Origin: Bacillus sp. IITD106
Lineage (GTDB): Bacteria; Bacillota; Bacilli; Bacillales; Bacillaceae_C
Assembly: GCF_019459225.1 (NCBI RefSeq)
Contig: NZ_JAIAZY010000023.1
Span: 1-64,000 of the forward strand
Direction of reading: 5' to 3'
DNA length: 64,000 bases
Positions 10,864-19,120 of the stretch are shown here, in pieces. The notes beneath the pieces are model-generated. The model had not been told where the DNA came from and ran no database searches. It worked only from the letters and a program-made list of their open reading frames with translations. How positions within the stretch are numbered: the stretch's first letter is position 1; each line of letters begins with the position of its first letter. The position numbers were made by a program, and so were the translations under genes.

Positions 10864-11982
10864 TCAATTCACTCTTTCCATTACACCACTTTTCACATGG
10901 AAGGTCGTAGCTTCCCTAAGTGTTTGATGGTCTATTCCTTCAATCGTTGTCGTCGTCACAAACGTCTGAATTTTACCTTTAATCGTATTTAATAAATGAG
11001 ACTGCCGATAATCATCAAGTTCAGATAAGACATCGTCCAACAGTAAAATTGGATATTCATTAATTTCTGAATATATTAAATCTATTTCAGCCAATTTAAC
11101 GGATAATGCGGTTGTTCGCTGCTGTCCTTGTGATCCGAACGTTTGCACATCCCTGCCATTGACAAAAAATATAATTTCATCACGATGCGGTCCAATCAAA
11201 CTTACACCGCGATCAATCTCCCTTTGCTTAAGCGAGTGTAATTTTTCTTCAAACACTGTTACCATTTTGGACCAATCGGTGTCTTCCGATACCTCAATCG
11301 ACGGTTTATATTGGATTGAAAGTGCCTCTAAACCACGTGAAATACCAGAATGAATCGGTTTAGCCCATTCTTCCAGCATTTGGATAAATTCAAATCTCTT
11401 CTTAATGACTCTAACAGCTACTTCAATATACTGTTCTGTAAGAACTTCAAGAAAAGTAAGGTCATTTTGTTTCTTGATTTGCAACTGTTTTAAATAATTA
11501 TTTCTCTGCTGCAATATTTTTTGGAATTGGCTCATATCGTACAAATACACAGGTGATACTTGGCCGATTTCCATATCAATAAAACGACGCCTTACTTGAG
11601 GGCTCCCTTTGACAAGATGGAGATCTTCAGGCGCAAACATGACGACATTCATATTTCCTACATATTGGCTTAATTTTTGCTGCTCAATATGATTGAATTT
11701 TGCTTTTTTACCCTTTTTTGAAATAATGAGCTCCAATGGTACGGATCCATTTATTTTTTGCAGTCTACCCTTTATTTTAGCATACTCTGAGTCCCAGCGG
11801 ATTAAATCTTTATCATTGGACGTTCTATGCGATTTGGCCATGCCTAATACAAAAATCGATTCCATCACATTTGTTTTCCCTTGAGCATTTTCGCCTAATA
11901 TGACGTTGACATTGTTTTCAAAGGAAACATTCAACTCATGATAGTTGCGATAATCTTTCAACTCCAGTTCTTCAATATACAT
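10864..11982 (-). CDS. recF: DNA replication/repair protein RecF
   Basis: SMC-like ATPase of 372 residues that binds gapped DNA and, with RecO and RecR, helps load RecA. Walker A is GENAQGKT at residues 30-37. The ABC signature region reads [19 protein letters not shown], and Walker B is [13 protein letters not shown]. Starts [14 protein letters not shown] as in relatives. It follows rlbA by 14 bases. Confidence 0.98.
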   Translation of the reverse strand: MYIEELELKDYRNYHELNVSFENNVNVILGENAQGKTNVMESIFVLGMAKSHRTSNDKDLIRWDSEYAKIKGRLQKINGSVPLELIISKKGKKAKFNHIEQQKLSQYVGNMNVVMFAPEDLHLVKGSPQVRRRFIDMEIGQVSPVYLYDMSQFQKILQQRNNYLKQLQIKKQNDLTFLEVLTEQYIEVAVRVIKKRFEFIQMLEEWAKPIHSGISRGLEALSIQYKPSIEVSEDTDWSKMVTVFEEKLHSLKQREIDRGVSLIGPHRDEIIFFVNGRDVQTFGSQGQQRTTALSVKLAEIDLIYSEINEYPILLLDDVLSELDDYRQSHLLNTIKGKIQTFVTTTTIEGIDHQTLREATTFHVKSGVMERVN

Positions 11983-11996
11983 GAAGTCAACATCCT

Positions 11997-12212
11997 TTAG
12001 CGGACAATAACAAAGGTGCCGATTCCTTTTATGTCAATTTTATCGTTGACCATTAGTTTTCGGCCTCTCCGCTTATCCTGCTCACCATTAATAAACACCT
12101 CGTGTTCGCTTAAAAACCACTTCGCCATTCCTCCGGATGGAATAACGTCAGCAAGTTTTAAAAACTGACCAAGTGTAATCGTATCCGTATCTATTTTAAT
12201 TTCATTATCCAC
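11997..12212 (-). CDS. yaaA: S4-domain protein YaaA/RlbA
   Basis: A 71-residue S4 RNA-binding protein found between dnaN and recF across Bacillales. It carries the S4 pattern [18 protein letters not shown] followed by [15 protein letters not shown]. Homologues have been linked to ribosome biogenesis; the exact role is inferred from the family. The ribosome site is weak (GAGTGAG about eight bases upstream). Confidence 0.9.
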   Translation of the reverse strand: MDNEIKIDTDTITLGQFLKLADVIPSGGMAKWFLSEHEVFINGEQDKRRGRKLMVNDKIDIKGIGTFVIVR

Positions 12213-12319
12213 GTTCTCACTCTTTTCATGAATAGGTTCCTTTCTTTATTTTACTAAAGATTGAGGTACATTACAAAAAAATGCAGAAATCCATGAAAAC
12301 AATGGGAAGAAGATAAAAA

Positions 12320-12350
12320 TCCCGCCGTATTCGGGGCAGGATTTTTTTAA
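12320..12350. terminator. Terminator hairpin between dnaN and yaaA
   Basis: ATCCCGCC and GGGCAGGAT pair around GTATTCG. T-runs flank both sides (seven T on plus, TTTTT on minus), so it may act in both directions. On the minus strand it lies between dnaN and yaaA and would limit read-through. Confidence 0.6.
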
Positions 12351-12358
12351 CCTTGTCC

Positions 12359-12545
12359 GTTGATTTCCGCTTCAGGCGCTCGCTTTCCGCGGGTGGGTAG
12401 GGAGCCTCCTCGGCACTGCGTGCCTGTGGGGTCTCCCGTATTCCGTATTTCCCGCGACGGACAGGACGTCCTAGTGTCGACGTTGGCCACAGGACGTGGC
12501 CGACTTTAGTCGACCAGGAGTCTCGTGCCTTTCGCTGCAATCAAC
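12359..12545. repeat. Palindromic GTTGATT repeat carrying a nested insertion
   Basis: The outer element runs from GTTGATTTCCGC to GCTGCAATCAAC with internal GCTTTCCGCGGG and GGGAGCCTCCTCGGC. It resembles a GC-rich repeat common in Bacillus genomes, which I know as continuous across CCCGC-AGGAGTC. Here about 60 bp (12456-12515) interrupt that junction. The inserted piece holds hairpins GGAC-AGGAC-GTCC and GGCCAC-AGGAC-GTGGCC, the second between two GTCGAC sites, matching the inner part of copy A in the gyrB-gyrA gap. Confidence 0.75.
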
Positions 12546-12587
12546 TCTGTATTTTAAACAAAATATAATTTTTAAAAGCTTTCTTAA

Positions 12588-13724
12588 TTAAAAAGTCCTT
12601 ACAGGTAAAATCAGTTGCAAAATTGAATCATCATCAACGGAACGAATGATGAATGGTCTCATGGCTCCGGTAAAGTGGATGACGACTTCTGTGCCTTCTA
12701 GGGCTCTTAGGGCGTCCATCATGTATTTTGCGCTGAAGGAAATTTTCAATTCTTCTCCGCTCATGGATTCGCTTTGGATTTGTTCGACTACATTTCCGAT
12801 TTCAGGCGTTGTTGAAGAAATTTCGATCGCTTTTTCATCCAAAGTTACTAGTTTTACAACGTTATTTCTTTCTCCTCGTGCTAACAGTGAAGCACGGTCG
12901 ATTGCATGAAGAAAATCTTTTGCTTGCAGAACGAGTTCTGTTTTGCTGTCTGTCGGAATAAGTCTAGATGTATCAGGGTAATTACCTTCTAAACGACGAG
13001 AGAAAAATAATAGATTTTTTGATTTAAAAAGAAATTGATTATCAGTCATGACGATTTCAACTGGATTATTAGAGTCATCTAAAATTTTGCTTAACTCAAT
13101 TAAACTTTTTCCAGGTATCACCGCGTTATATGACTCATTTGGATCGATTTCAATTGGAGCTGTACGCATTGCTAGCCTATGACTATCGGTAGCCGTACAA
13201 GTTAGTTTCCCATTTTCAATATGCCAGTTTACACCTGTCAAGATTGGGCGTGTTTCTGAGGTGGACACTGCAAAAACAGTTTGGCGAATAATCGATTTCA
13301 ATAAATCAGTCGGAATCGAAAAAACCTTATCTTCAGATATTTGTGGAAGATGCGGGTATTCATCTGGATCCAATCCGTTCAAATTAAATTCCGCTTTTCC
13401 TGATCTAATAATCGTTTGATGATGGTTTTGAATTTCAAATTCAACAAATTCCATTGGCAGCTTTCGTACAATTTCACCAAAAAACTTGGCATTTAATACA
13501 ATGCCGCCCGTTTTTTTGATCTCAACAATTTCATCTCCATCTTCCTCTTTTGGAATAAAAGATTCGATGGAAATGTCAGAATCACTGCCTGTTAATGTAA
13601 TTCCTTCATTCGAAGCGACAATTTTAATACCTGTTAAGATTGGAATTGTTGTTCTAGATGATACAGCCTTCATTACATCTTGCACACTATCAATCAGGCG
13701 ATTTCGCTGAATAACAAATTTCAT
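12588..13724 (-). CDS. dnaN: DNA polymerase III beta sliding clamp
   Basis: Processivity clamp of 378 residues; a dimer encircles DNA and tethers polymerase and other partners. The sequence has the three-domain clamp fold: MKFVIQRNRLIDSVQDVMKA at the start, SGSD-type SDSDISIE, the TRPILTGVNW segment and the conserved C-terminal LPVRTF. The ATG at 13724 has GGGGGAATAAGC upstream; a start seven codons earlier would cover that site. It follows dnaA across the oriC gap. Confidence 0.98.
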   Translation of the reverse strand: MKFVIQRNRLIDSVQDVMKAVSSRTTIPILTGIKIVASNEGITLTGSDSDISIESFIPKEEDGDEIVEIKKTGGIVLNAKFFGEIVRKLPMEFVEFEIQNHHQTIIRSGKAEFNLNGLDPDEYPHLPQISEDKVFSIPTDLLKSIIRQTVFAVSTSETRPILTGVNWHIENGKLTCTATDSHRLAMRTAPIEIDPNESYNAVIPGKSLIELSKILDDSNNPVEIVMTDNQFLFKSKNLLFFSRRLEGNYPDTSRLIPTDSKTELVLQAKDFLHAIDRASLLARGERNNVVKLVTLDEKAIEISSTTPEIGNVVEQIQSESMSGEELKISFSAKYMMDALRALEGTEVVIHFTGAMRPFIIRSVDDDSILQLILPVRTF

Positions 13725-13744
13725 GCTTATTCCCCCATTTTTCA

Positions 13745-13909
13745 AATTAAACTTTACTGCTTATATTATTATTTTTTATAAAAAAATCGTAGTAATAGTA
13801 ATAGGGCCTGTGAATATGTGGATAACCCTGTGTATGACTTGAAATTACAAACTATCCACATGTGGACATGCTGTGCATGAGGATGTACAACTTATACACA
13901 AAATCCCCA
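13745..13909. other. oriC, dnaA-dnaN part: unwinding region and DnaA boxes
   Basis: A 40-bp A/T tract (13755-13787) is followed by TAGTAATAGTAATAG at 13790-13804, a DnaA-trio-like run, then a short GC cluster and a perfect DnaA box TGTGGATAA at 13817-13825. Further boxes are CTATCCACA (13852-13860), TGTGGACAT (13861-13869) and TTATACACA (13892-13900). This order, AT tract, trios, GC-rich bases, boxes, is the basal unwinding arrangement described in Bacillus subtilis. Confidence 0.88.
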
Positions 13910-15250
13910 TCATAAATTTTTAAGAGAAGCACGAATGTCTTCTAGTTTGCTTTGTAATTCTTGATCGGTTTCCAATAGCTTTGATATTTTTTCATGAGCG
14001 TGAATGACAGTTGTATGATCACGCCCACCAAATTCTTCACCTATTTTAGGAAGTGAGAAATCAGTCAATTCCCGTGATAGAAACATAGCAATCTGACGAG
14101 GGAATGCAATCGATTTTGTTCGCTTTTTAGCTTTAAAGTCATCTAGTTTCACGTTGTATTCAGCGCCAACCGCTTTTTGGATATCGAGGATCGTAACAAC
14201 TTTCGGTTTTGAACTTGGAATGATATTTTTTAATGCTTCTGCAGCTAGATCAGCATTAATATCTTTATTAATGAGGGAGGAATAAGCTACAACTCTGATT
14301 AGAGCGCCCTCTAGTTCTCTAATATTTGAATCTATTTGATTAGCAATATAAAGCATGACTTCATTCGGAATATCCAGTCCATCCGCTTTCGCTTTTTTTC
14401 GTAAAATGGCGATGCGTGTTTCTAAGTCTGGAGGTGTAATGTCAGTTATAAGTCCCCATTCAAATCGTGATCTCAAACGGTCTTCGAGTGTGGGAATTTC
14501 TTTTGGAGGACGATCACTTGCAATAATGATTTGCTTACTTTCTTGATGAAGAGTATTAAAAGTATGGAAAAATTCCTCTTGTGTTGATTCTTTTCCAGCT
14601 AAAAATTGAATATCATCAATTAGCAATACATCGACACTGCGATACTTATTTCTAAACTCCTCCGCTTTATTATCACGAATTGAATTGATGAATTCATTCG
14701 TGAATTTTTCAGATGATAGATAAACGACTTTTGCTGAAGGATTATGTTCAAGTACGTAATGACCAATTGCATGCATTAAATGGGTTTTTCCCATTCCCAC
14801 TCCACCGTAAATAAAGAGAGGATTATAGGCATTAGCTGGTGCTTCCGCTACTGCGAGAGATGCTGCATGAGCGAAGCGGTTTCCGGATCCAATGACGAAC
14901 GTATCAAACGTATTTTTGGCGTTTAGCATGTTTTGATACTCTGCCGGTTCCTCTTTCTTTTTGGGAGGCTCGCTTACAACGTCCTTTTTTTCCTCTTCTT
15001 GATCAGGAGGAATGATAAATTTAACATTCAATTCTTCACCGATAATCTCGTATAAAACTCCCGATATCAACTGAGAATATTGCCCTTCAAGCCAATCTCT
15101 TGCAAATTCATTAGGAGCACTTACCGTAATCGTATCTCCTTTTAGCGCAAAAGCTTCTGTAGATCTGAGCCAAGTATCAAAACTAGGCTTACTGACCTTT
15201 TGTTTAATATTCATCAGGACCTGGGCCCAAAGATCAGTTATGTTTTCCAA
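13910..15250 (-). CDS. dnaA: Chromosomal replication initiator DnaA
   Basis: AAA+ initiator of 446 residues that binds DnaA boxes and opens oriC. The N-terminal domain I is followed by a charged linker rich in Lys and Glu (about 85-105), the AAA+ core with Walker [10 protein letters not shown] near residue 150 and Walker [14 protein letters not shown], and domain IV with the signature [15 protein letters not shown]. The start codon is TTG at 15250, with AAAGGAGG six bases upstream; no in-frame ATG is close. A -10 of TATAGT lies about 40 bases upstream on the minus strand. Confidence 0.98.
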   Translation of the reverse strand: MENITDLWAQVLMNIKQKVSKPSFDTWLRSTEAFALKGDTITVSAPNEFARDWLEGQYSQLISGVLYEIIGEELNVKFIIPPDQEEEKKDVVSEPPKKKEEPAEYQNMLNAKNTFDTFVIGSGNRFAHAASLAVAEAPANAYNPLFIYGGVGMGKTHLMHAIGHYVLEHNPSAKVVYLSSEKFTNEFINSIRDNKAEEFRNKYRSVDVLLIDDIQFLAGKESTQEEFFHTFNTLHQESKQIIIASDRPPKEIPTLEDRLRSRFEWGLITDITPPDLETRIAILRKKAKADGLDIPNEVMLYIANQIDSNIRELEGALIRVVAYSSLINKDINADLAAEALKNIIPSSKPKVVTILDIQKAVGAEYNVKLDDFKAKKRTKSIAFPRQIAMFLSRELTDFSLPKIGEEFGGRDHTTVIHAHEKISKLLETDQELQSKLEDIRASLKNL

Positions 15251-15393
15251 TATTTAACCTCCTTTGCCATTAATCACAGCTGTACTATAACTGTTTTTCG
15301 TTTTCCTACATGAATTTTATAAATATACAAATCTATGAATGTGGAAAACTATATAATAAGGTAGAAAAGCAGATTTCGACATCATCCACCGAT

Positions 15394-15654
15394 TGTGGAC
15401 AAGTTTATCCAAACCCACTGAATAATTTATCCACATGATATTCACAATCTGTGGATAATGATTTTGTGAACAAATATTATTCATAATGAAAACACCATAA
15501 TCATATCAAATAAAAGCATGATTAGCAATGAATTACAGAAATTATCCACAAGACTCAGATGCTATGGAAAAAAATTACCCACAGGCACTTAATTTGTGAA
15601 AATCTTGTCGATATGTGTTGTGGATAATCAAAAAACTGAAAAAAGTTATTCACA
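15394..15654. other. oriC, DnaA-box cluster upstream of dnaA
   Basis: Eight DnaA boxes or close variants: TGTGGACAA 15394-15402, TTATCCAAA 15405-15413, TTATCCACA 15427-15435, TGTGGATAA 15450-15458, TTATCCACA 15542-15550, TTACCCACA 15575-15583, TGTGGATAA 15619-15627 and TTATTCACA 15646-15654. Four are perfect. Both orientations occur. This is the upstream half of a bipartite origin and also surrounds the dnaA promoter, so it should serve autoregulation. No gene lies in 15251-15792. Confidence 0.92.
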
Positions 15655-15709
15655 GTGGAAAAGTTTTAGTAGGATGTTAGCAGGGGATAAGTATGAATGA
15701 TAAAACCAC

Positions 15710-15738
15710 TTGACATCGTCTTTTCGTCTCTCTATAAT
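15710..15738 (+). promoter_or_regulatory. Sigma-A promoter of rpmH
   Basis: TTGACA at 15710-15715 and TATAAT at 15733-15738 with a 17-base spacer, a full consensus. It drives rpmH and, past an attenuating terminator, rnpA. Confidence 0.9.
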
Positions 15739-15792
15739 TATCTAGTATGTCTAATATTGAAATTTTTTCTTACCCTCGGGGAGGTGTCATAC

Positions 15793-15927
15793 ATGAAAAG
15801 AACATTTCAACCAAATAAACGTAAAAGAAGCAAAGTACACGGATTCCGTGCGCGCATGAGTACAAAAAATGGCCGCAGAGTATTGGCTGCACGTCGTCGC
15901 AAAGGAAGAAAAGTGTTATCAGCGTAG
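15793..15927 (+). CDS. rpmH: Ribosomal protein bL34
   Basis: The 44-residue basic protein [14 protein letters not shown]... of the large ribosomal subunit, with the conserved ATSHGFRARM-like segment ([14 protein letters not shown] here) and a C-terminal [20 protein letters not shown] lies ahead of the ATG at 15793. The stop codon is part of the downstream terminator stem. Confidence 0.97.
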   Translation: MKRTFQPNKRKRSKVHGFRARMSTKNGRRVLAARRRKGRKVLSA

Positions 15928-15958
15928 ACCACTGAACCGTCTCAGTGGTCTTTTTTTT
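15927..15958 (+). terminator. Terminator after rpmH
   Basis: GACCACTGA (15927-15935) pairs perfectly with TCAGTGGTC (15942-15950), followed by eight T. The stem begins on the last base of the rpmH stop. It should reduce read-through into rnpA, giving more bL34 than RNase P protein. Confidence 0.92.
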
Positions 15959-15973
15959 AGTGAGAATACAAGT

Positions 15974-16060
15974 GTAAGCGCCTGTACGTCGATGAAGAAA
16001 AGGTCTTTGATTGAGATGAACACGATAAGGTTGGACTGGCTTAAAGTCCTGGGAGCTACA
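15974..16060 (+). repeat. Interspersed stem-loop repeat, degenerate copy B
   Basis: In the rpmH-rnpA gap, GTAAGCGCCTGTACGTCGATG is followed by GTCTTTGATTGAGATGAACACGAT and an end GGGAGCTACA. The middle aligns with the CTGAGATAAAGGAAACACGAT block of the copy in the gyrB-gyrA gap, with a four-base deletion. The inner hairpins are missing. The similarity was judged by eye, so confidence is moderate. Confidence 0.45.
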
Positions 16061-16107
16061 AGCAGATGCCGAGATCTAAAAAAAGAATCCATAATGCGGG
16101 TGAAAGT

Positions 16108-16470
16108 ATGAAAAAAGCGTTTAGGATCAAAAAAAATAACGATTTTCAAGATGTTTTTAAGAAGGGAAAACCCGTTGCGAACAGGCAATTTGTTATATAT
16201 ATATTGAAAAAAGAGGATCAAGAACATTTTAGAATTGGGTTATCGGTCAGTAAAAAAATTGGAAATGCCGTCAAACGCAATCAAATTAAACGGTATATAC
16301 GCCAAGTATTTCATGAATTGCAAGATCAAGTGGATGAAGGAAAGGATTACGTAATCATTGCTAGAAAACCTACTGCAGATATGGATTTTCATGAAGTGAA
16401 AAGTAGTCTTGAGCACGTTCTAAAGCTTGGAAAATCTTTAAAAAAAGATCAATCGATAAGAAAGAGCTAA
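16108..16470 (+). CDS. rnpA: Ribonuclease P protein component
   Basis: A 120-residue basic protein that assists the RNase P RNA in trimming tRNA 5' ends. It begins [20 protein letters not shown] and contains the family signature [18 protein letters not shown]. The ATG at 16108 has GGGTGA upstream; a start 14 codons earlier has no ribosome site. It is placed as usual between rpmH and yidC. Confidence 0.96.
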   Translation: MKKAFRIKKNNDFQDVFKKGKPVANRQFVIYILKKEDQEHFRIGLSVSKKIGNAVKRNQIKRYIRQVFHELQDQVDEGKDYVIIARKPTADMDFHEVKSSLEHVLKLGKSLKKDQSIRKS

Positions 16471-16612
16471 TGTTTTAGTTGCCAAAAAAACTTATTTGAA
16501 AATATAAATTGAAATATACGTTTAAAACAAACTATCTTAGCAAAAAAATGTTAAAATAGCCGAAGAACCGATTCGTTAAAGTGATTTTGAGAAAGCAGGG
16601 AGGATAACGAGC

Positions 16613-17398
16613 TTGAAGAAAAGAATATTATTGTTATCGGCATTAATTTTGCTTGTGTTGGTAACAGCTGGCTGTTCAACAATTGATAATCCAAACTATG
16701 TAACTGCAGAAAGTACAGGATTTTGGAGCAAATATATTGTTTATCCACTTTCTTGGCTAATGACAACCGTTGCAAATTTTTTTGGTGGTAGCTATGGATT
16801 ATCAATTATTATCGTAACTCTATTAATTCGCTTTGCTATTTTGCCACTAATGATCAAGCAAACGAAAAATTCAAAGGCAATGCAAGCAATTCAGCCAGAA
16901 ATGCAAAAATTAAAAGAAAAATATAGTTCCAAAGATGCAAAAACACAGCAACAACTTCAACAAGAAACGATGCAACTTTTTCAAAAGCATAATGTTAACC
17001 CACTTGCAGGCTGTTTTCCACTACTTATTCAAATGCCAATATTAATTGGTTTTTATCAGGCAATCATCAGAACTGAAGGAATTGCAACAGGTGGAGAATT
17101 TTTATGGTTTGATTTAGGGGCGCCTGATCCATTCTATATTTTGCCAATCATTGCTGGTCTTACAACCTTCTTACAGCAAAAAATCATGATGGCGGGAGCA
17201 CCACCAAATCCGCAAATGACGATGATGCTTTACTTAATGCCGGCCATGATTTTAATTTTTGCCGTTAACTTCCCGGCAGCATTAGCGCTTTATTGGGTAG
17301 TCGGAAATATTTTTATGATTGTCCAAACCATTTTCATTAAACCACCAGTTATGCAAAATGTAAAAGCAAAAGAAGGAGCGGGGGGAGCTAAAAAGTGA
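16613..17398 (+). CDS. spoIIIJ: Membrane protein insertase YidC/SpoIIIJ
   Basis: A 261-residue YidC1-type insertase, needed for membrane protein insertion and, in Bacillus subtilis, for sigma-G activity in the forespore. It is made as a lipoprotein: signal segment, then lipobox VTAGC at residues 17-21. Five membrane segments follow, the first carrying the conserved positive residue in [13 protein letters not shown]. The start is TTG at 16613 with GGGAGG ten bases upstream. Jag overlaps its stop by four bases. Confidence 0.96.
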   Translation: MKKRILLLSALILLVLVTAGCSTIDNPNYVTAESTGFWSKYIVYPLSWLMTTVANFFGGSYGLSIIIVTLLIRFAILPLMIKQTKNSKAMQAIQPEMQKLKEKYSSKDAKTQQQLQQETMQLFQKHNVNPLAGCFPLLIQMPILIGFYQAIIRTEGIATGGEFLWFDLGAPDPFYILPIIAGLTTFLQQKIMMAGAPPNPQMTMMLYLMPAMILIFAVNFPAALALYWVVGNIFMIVQTIFIKPPVMQNVKAKEGAGGAKK

Positions 17399-18021
17399 GA
17401 GAAATCACTGCTACAGGACAAACGGTCGAAGAAGCAGTAGAATCAGCACTTGCTCAACTTAAAACAACGAGAGATTACGCGGACATCACTATAGTAGATG
17501 AGGGGAAAAAAGGGCTGCTTGGACTGTTTGGTGCTAGGCCAGCTATCGTGAAGGTGACGGTAAAGCCTGACGCTATTGAAACGGCAAAGGAATTTTTGCA
17601 ATCCGTTTTGTCCAATATGGAGATTGTATCGGAAATTGAGGTAGTAAAAGAAGATGAAAGAAACGTCATTTTCAACATTTCTGGAGAAAAGATGGGGCTT
17701 CTAATTGGAAAAAGAGGACAAACCATCAACTCATTGCAATATTTAACGCAGCTCGCTGCAAACCGCAATTCCAAGCATTATATTACGGTTATTTTAAACC
17801 CTGAAAATTATCGTGAGCGTCGCAAAGAGACACTAATCCAACTGGCGGGACGACTTGCATCAAAAGCACAGCATCTCAAAAAGCCAATTTCTCTTGAGCC
17901 GATGCCAAATTACGAAAGAAAAATCATTCATACCGCATTATCAGATAACAACAAAGTCCAAACTGTTTCCGAAGGCGAAGAACCAAATCGCTACGTAGTG
18001 ATACAACCGATAGGAAGATAA
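17395..18021 (+). CDS. jag: RNA-binding protein Jag/KhpB
   Basis: A 208-residue protein with Jag_N (residues 1-50, [15 protein letters not shown]), a KH-like domain carrying the [17 protein letters not shown] loop, and a C-terminal R3H domain with REIxxxH-type pattern ([13 protein letters not shown]). It binds RNA and is linked to cell elongation and SpoIIIJ function. The start is GTG inside the GTGA overlap with yidC, so translation is coupled. Confidence 0.95.
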   Translation: MREITATGQTVEEAVESALAQLKTTRDYADITIVDEGKKGLLGLFGARPAIVKVTVKPDAIETAKEFLQSVLSNMEIVSEIEVVKEDERNVIFNISGEKMGLLIGKRGQTINSLQYLTQLAANRNSKHYITVILNPENYRERRKETLIQLAGRLASKAQHLKKPISLEPMPNYERKIIHTALSDNNKVQTVSEGEEPNRYVVIQPIGR

Positions 18022-18041
18022 ATTAGTAATAGATTATAAGG

Positions 18042-18074
18042 CATTCCGAATCATTTAATTCGGGATGTTTTTTT
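18042..18074 (+). terminator. Terminator after jag
   Basis: CATTCCGAAT pairs with ATTCGGGATG (one G-U pair) around CATTTA and is followed by seven T. Confidence 0.85.
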
Positions 18075-18078
18075 ATTT

Positions 18079-18297
18079 TTGTTTGTTCTGTACTCACGCA
18101 ACGATCGGTTTCACATAGGGGCAGTAATTTTCGTACTAATCATCTTATTGTTTTTAGGAATTGCCCAAACGTATATTGAAAATATATGGCCGAGTGACGT
18201 AGCGGCAGGATATGTGTTCGGAGGAGTCTGGCTTGGTCTCAATATTATCCTACTTGAGACTTTACGCCTATATAAATTCCTGAAAGATAATAGCTAG
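18079..18297 (+). pseudogene. PAP2-family phosphatase, C-terminal remnant
   Basis: The frame translates to about 72 residues ending like a PAP2 phosphatase: two hydrophobic segments and NIWPSDVAAGYVFGGVWLG. In active enzymes the first part of this motif is GVHWPSD; the catalytic histidine is lost here (ENIW). The N-terminal half of the enzyme, with the KxxxxxxRP and PSGH motifs, is absent, and there is no ribosome site at the TTG. It abuts the jag terminator and lies just before an intact PAP2 gene, so it looks like a decayed paralogue. Confidence 0.7.
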
Positions 18298-18386
18298 ATT
18301 TCATTTTATTATTTACTTTTTAATTTACTAACTGTTATGATAAAAAACATCTCGCAACAATATTTTAAAAATATAGGAGAAAAAAT

Positions 18387-18959
18387 ATGAATCTTGATTA
18401 TCGTTTCTTTGAACTCATAAATCAATTTGCTGGAAAAAATGATATTCTTGACCAATTTGTTATATTGTTTTCTAAATTTGGTCCCATTTTGTTTGGACTT
18501 TTATTTGTTTGGCTATGGTTCTCCAAATCAGGAGAAAAATTTGAAAATCGAAAAATCGTTTTATTTGCTCTTACGATAACTATTTTTGTCTTAGGGATCG
18601 ATAAAATCATAGAAATGATGTATTTCCGTCCGCGTCCATTTGTAGATCACGCCGTAACCCTGCTATCAAATAAATCAGATTTGGATCCCTCATTCCCAAG
18701 CAACCACTCAGCTGGTGCATTTGCGTTGGCTTTTGCTATGTTTTGGAGAAAGAGGAAGATTGGCAGCATCTTAATCATATTAGCTTTCGGTATGGCCCTA
18801 TCAAGAATTTATATCGGTGTTCACTACCCACTCGATGTATTGGCAGGTGCATGTATCGCTCTTATCGTCTCAGTACTTGTCTATTCACAAAGAAGATTGA
18901 TAGAACCTTTGTTTAAACTCATCATCCATCTATTCAGCAGAACGAAAACAATATCATAA
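18387..18959 (+). CDS. bcrC: Undecaprenyl-diphosphatase, PAP2 type (BcrC-like)
   Basis: A 190-residue membrane phosphatase that recycles undecaprenyl diphosphate to the monophosphate carrier; related BcrC proteins give bacitracin resistance. The three PAP2 motifs are intact: RPRPF at about residue 84, PSNHSAG at about 110 and SRIYIGVHYPLD at about 149. About five membrane segments. ATG at 18387 follows TAGGAG. A terminator closes the unit. Confidence 0.85.
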   Translation: MNLDYRFFELINQFAGKNDILDQFVILFSKFGPILFGLLFVWLWFSKSGEKFENRKIVLFALTITIFVLGIDKIIEMMYFRPRPFVDHAVTLLSNKSDLDPSFPSNHSAGAFALAFAMFWRKRKIGSILIILAFGMALSRIYIGVHYPLDVLAGACIALIVSVLVYSQRRLIEPLFKLIIHLFSRTKTIS

Positions 18960-18963
18960 CGCT

Positions 18964-18999
18964 AAAAGCCGATTCTTCTTGATCGGCTTTTATTTTTTT
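18964..18999 (+). terminator. Terminator after bcrC
   Basis: AAAAGCCGAT pairs with ATCGGCTTTT, followed by a T-rich tract. Confidence 0.85.
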
Positions 19000-19120
19000 C
19001 CTTAAATTGAAACTTTTCTTGGGTCTCATACGTCGCAAATAATGACGAGTTAATTATGTGTTTTTTACTAATGGTAAAGTGGTAGAATGATGGTAAATAA
19101 AATAAGCGGAAGTGGCATAA

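Noticed and set aside
12271-12540. 89-residue minus-strand frame over the repeat near dnaN
   Set aside because: It is composed entirely of the palindromic repeat and its insertion; it has no ribosome site.
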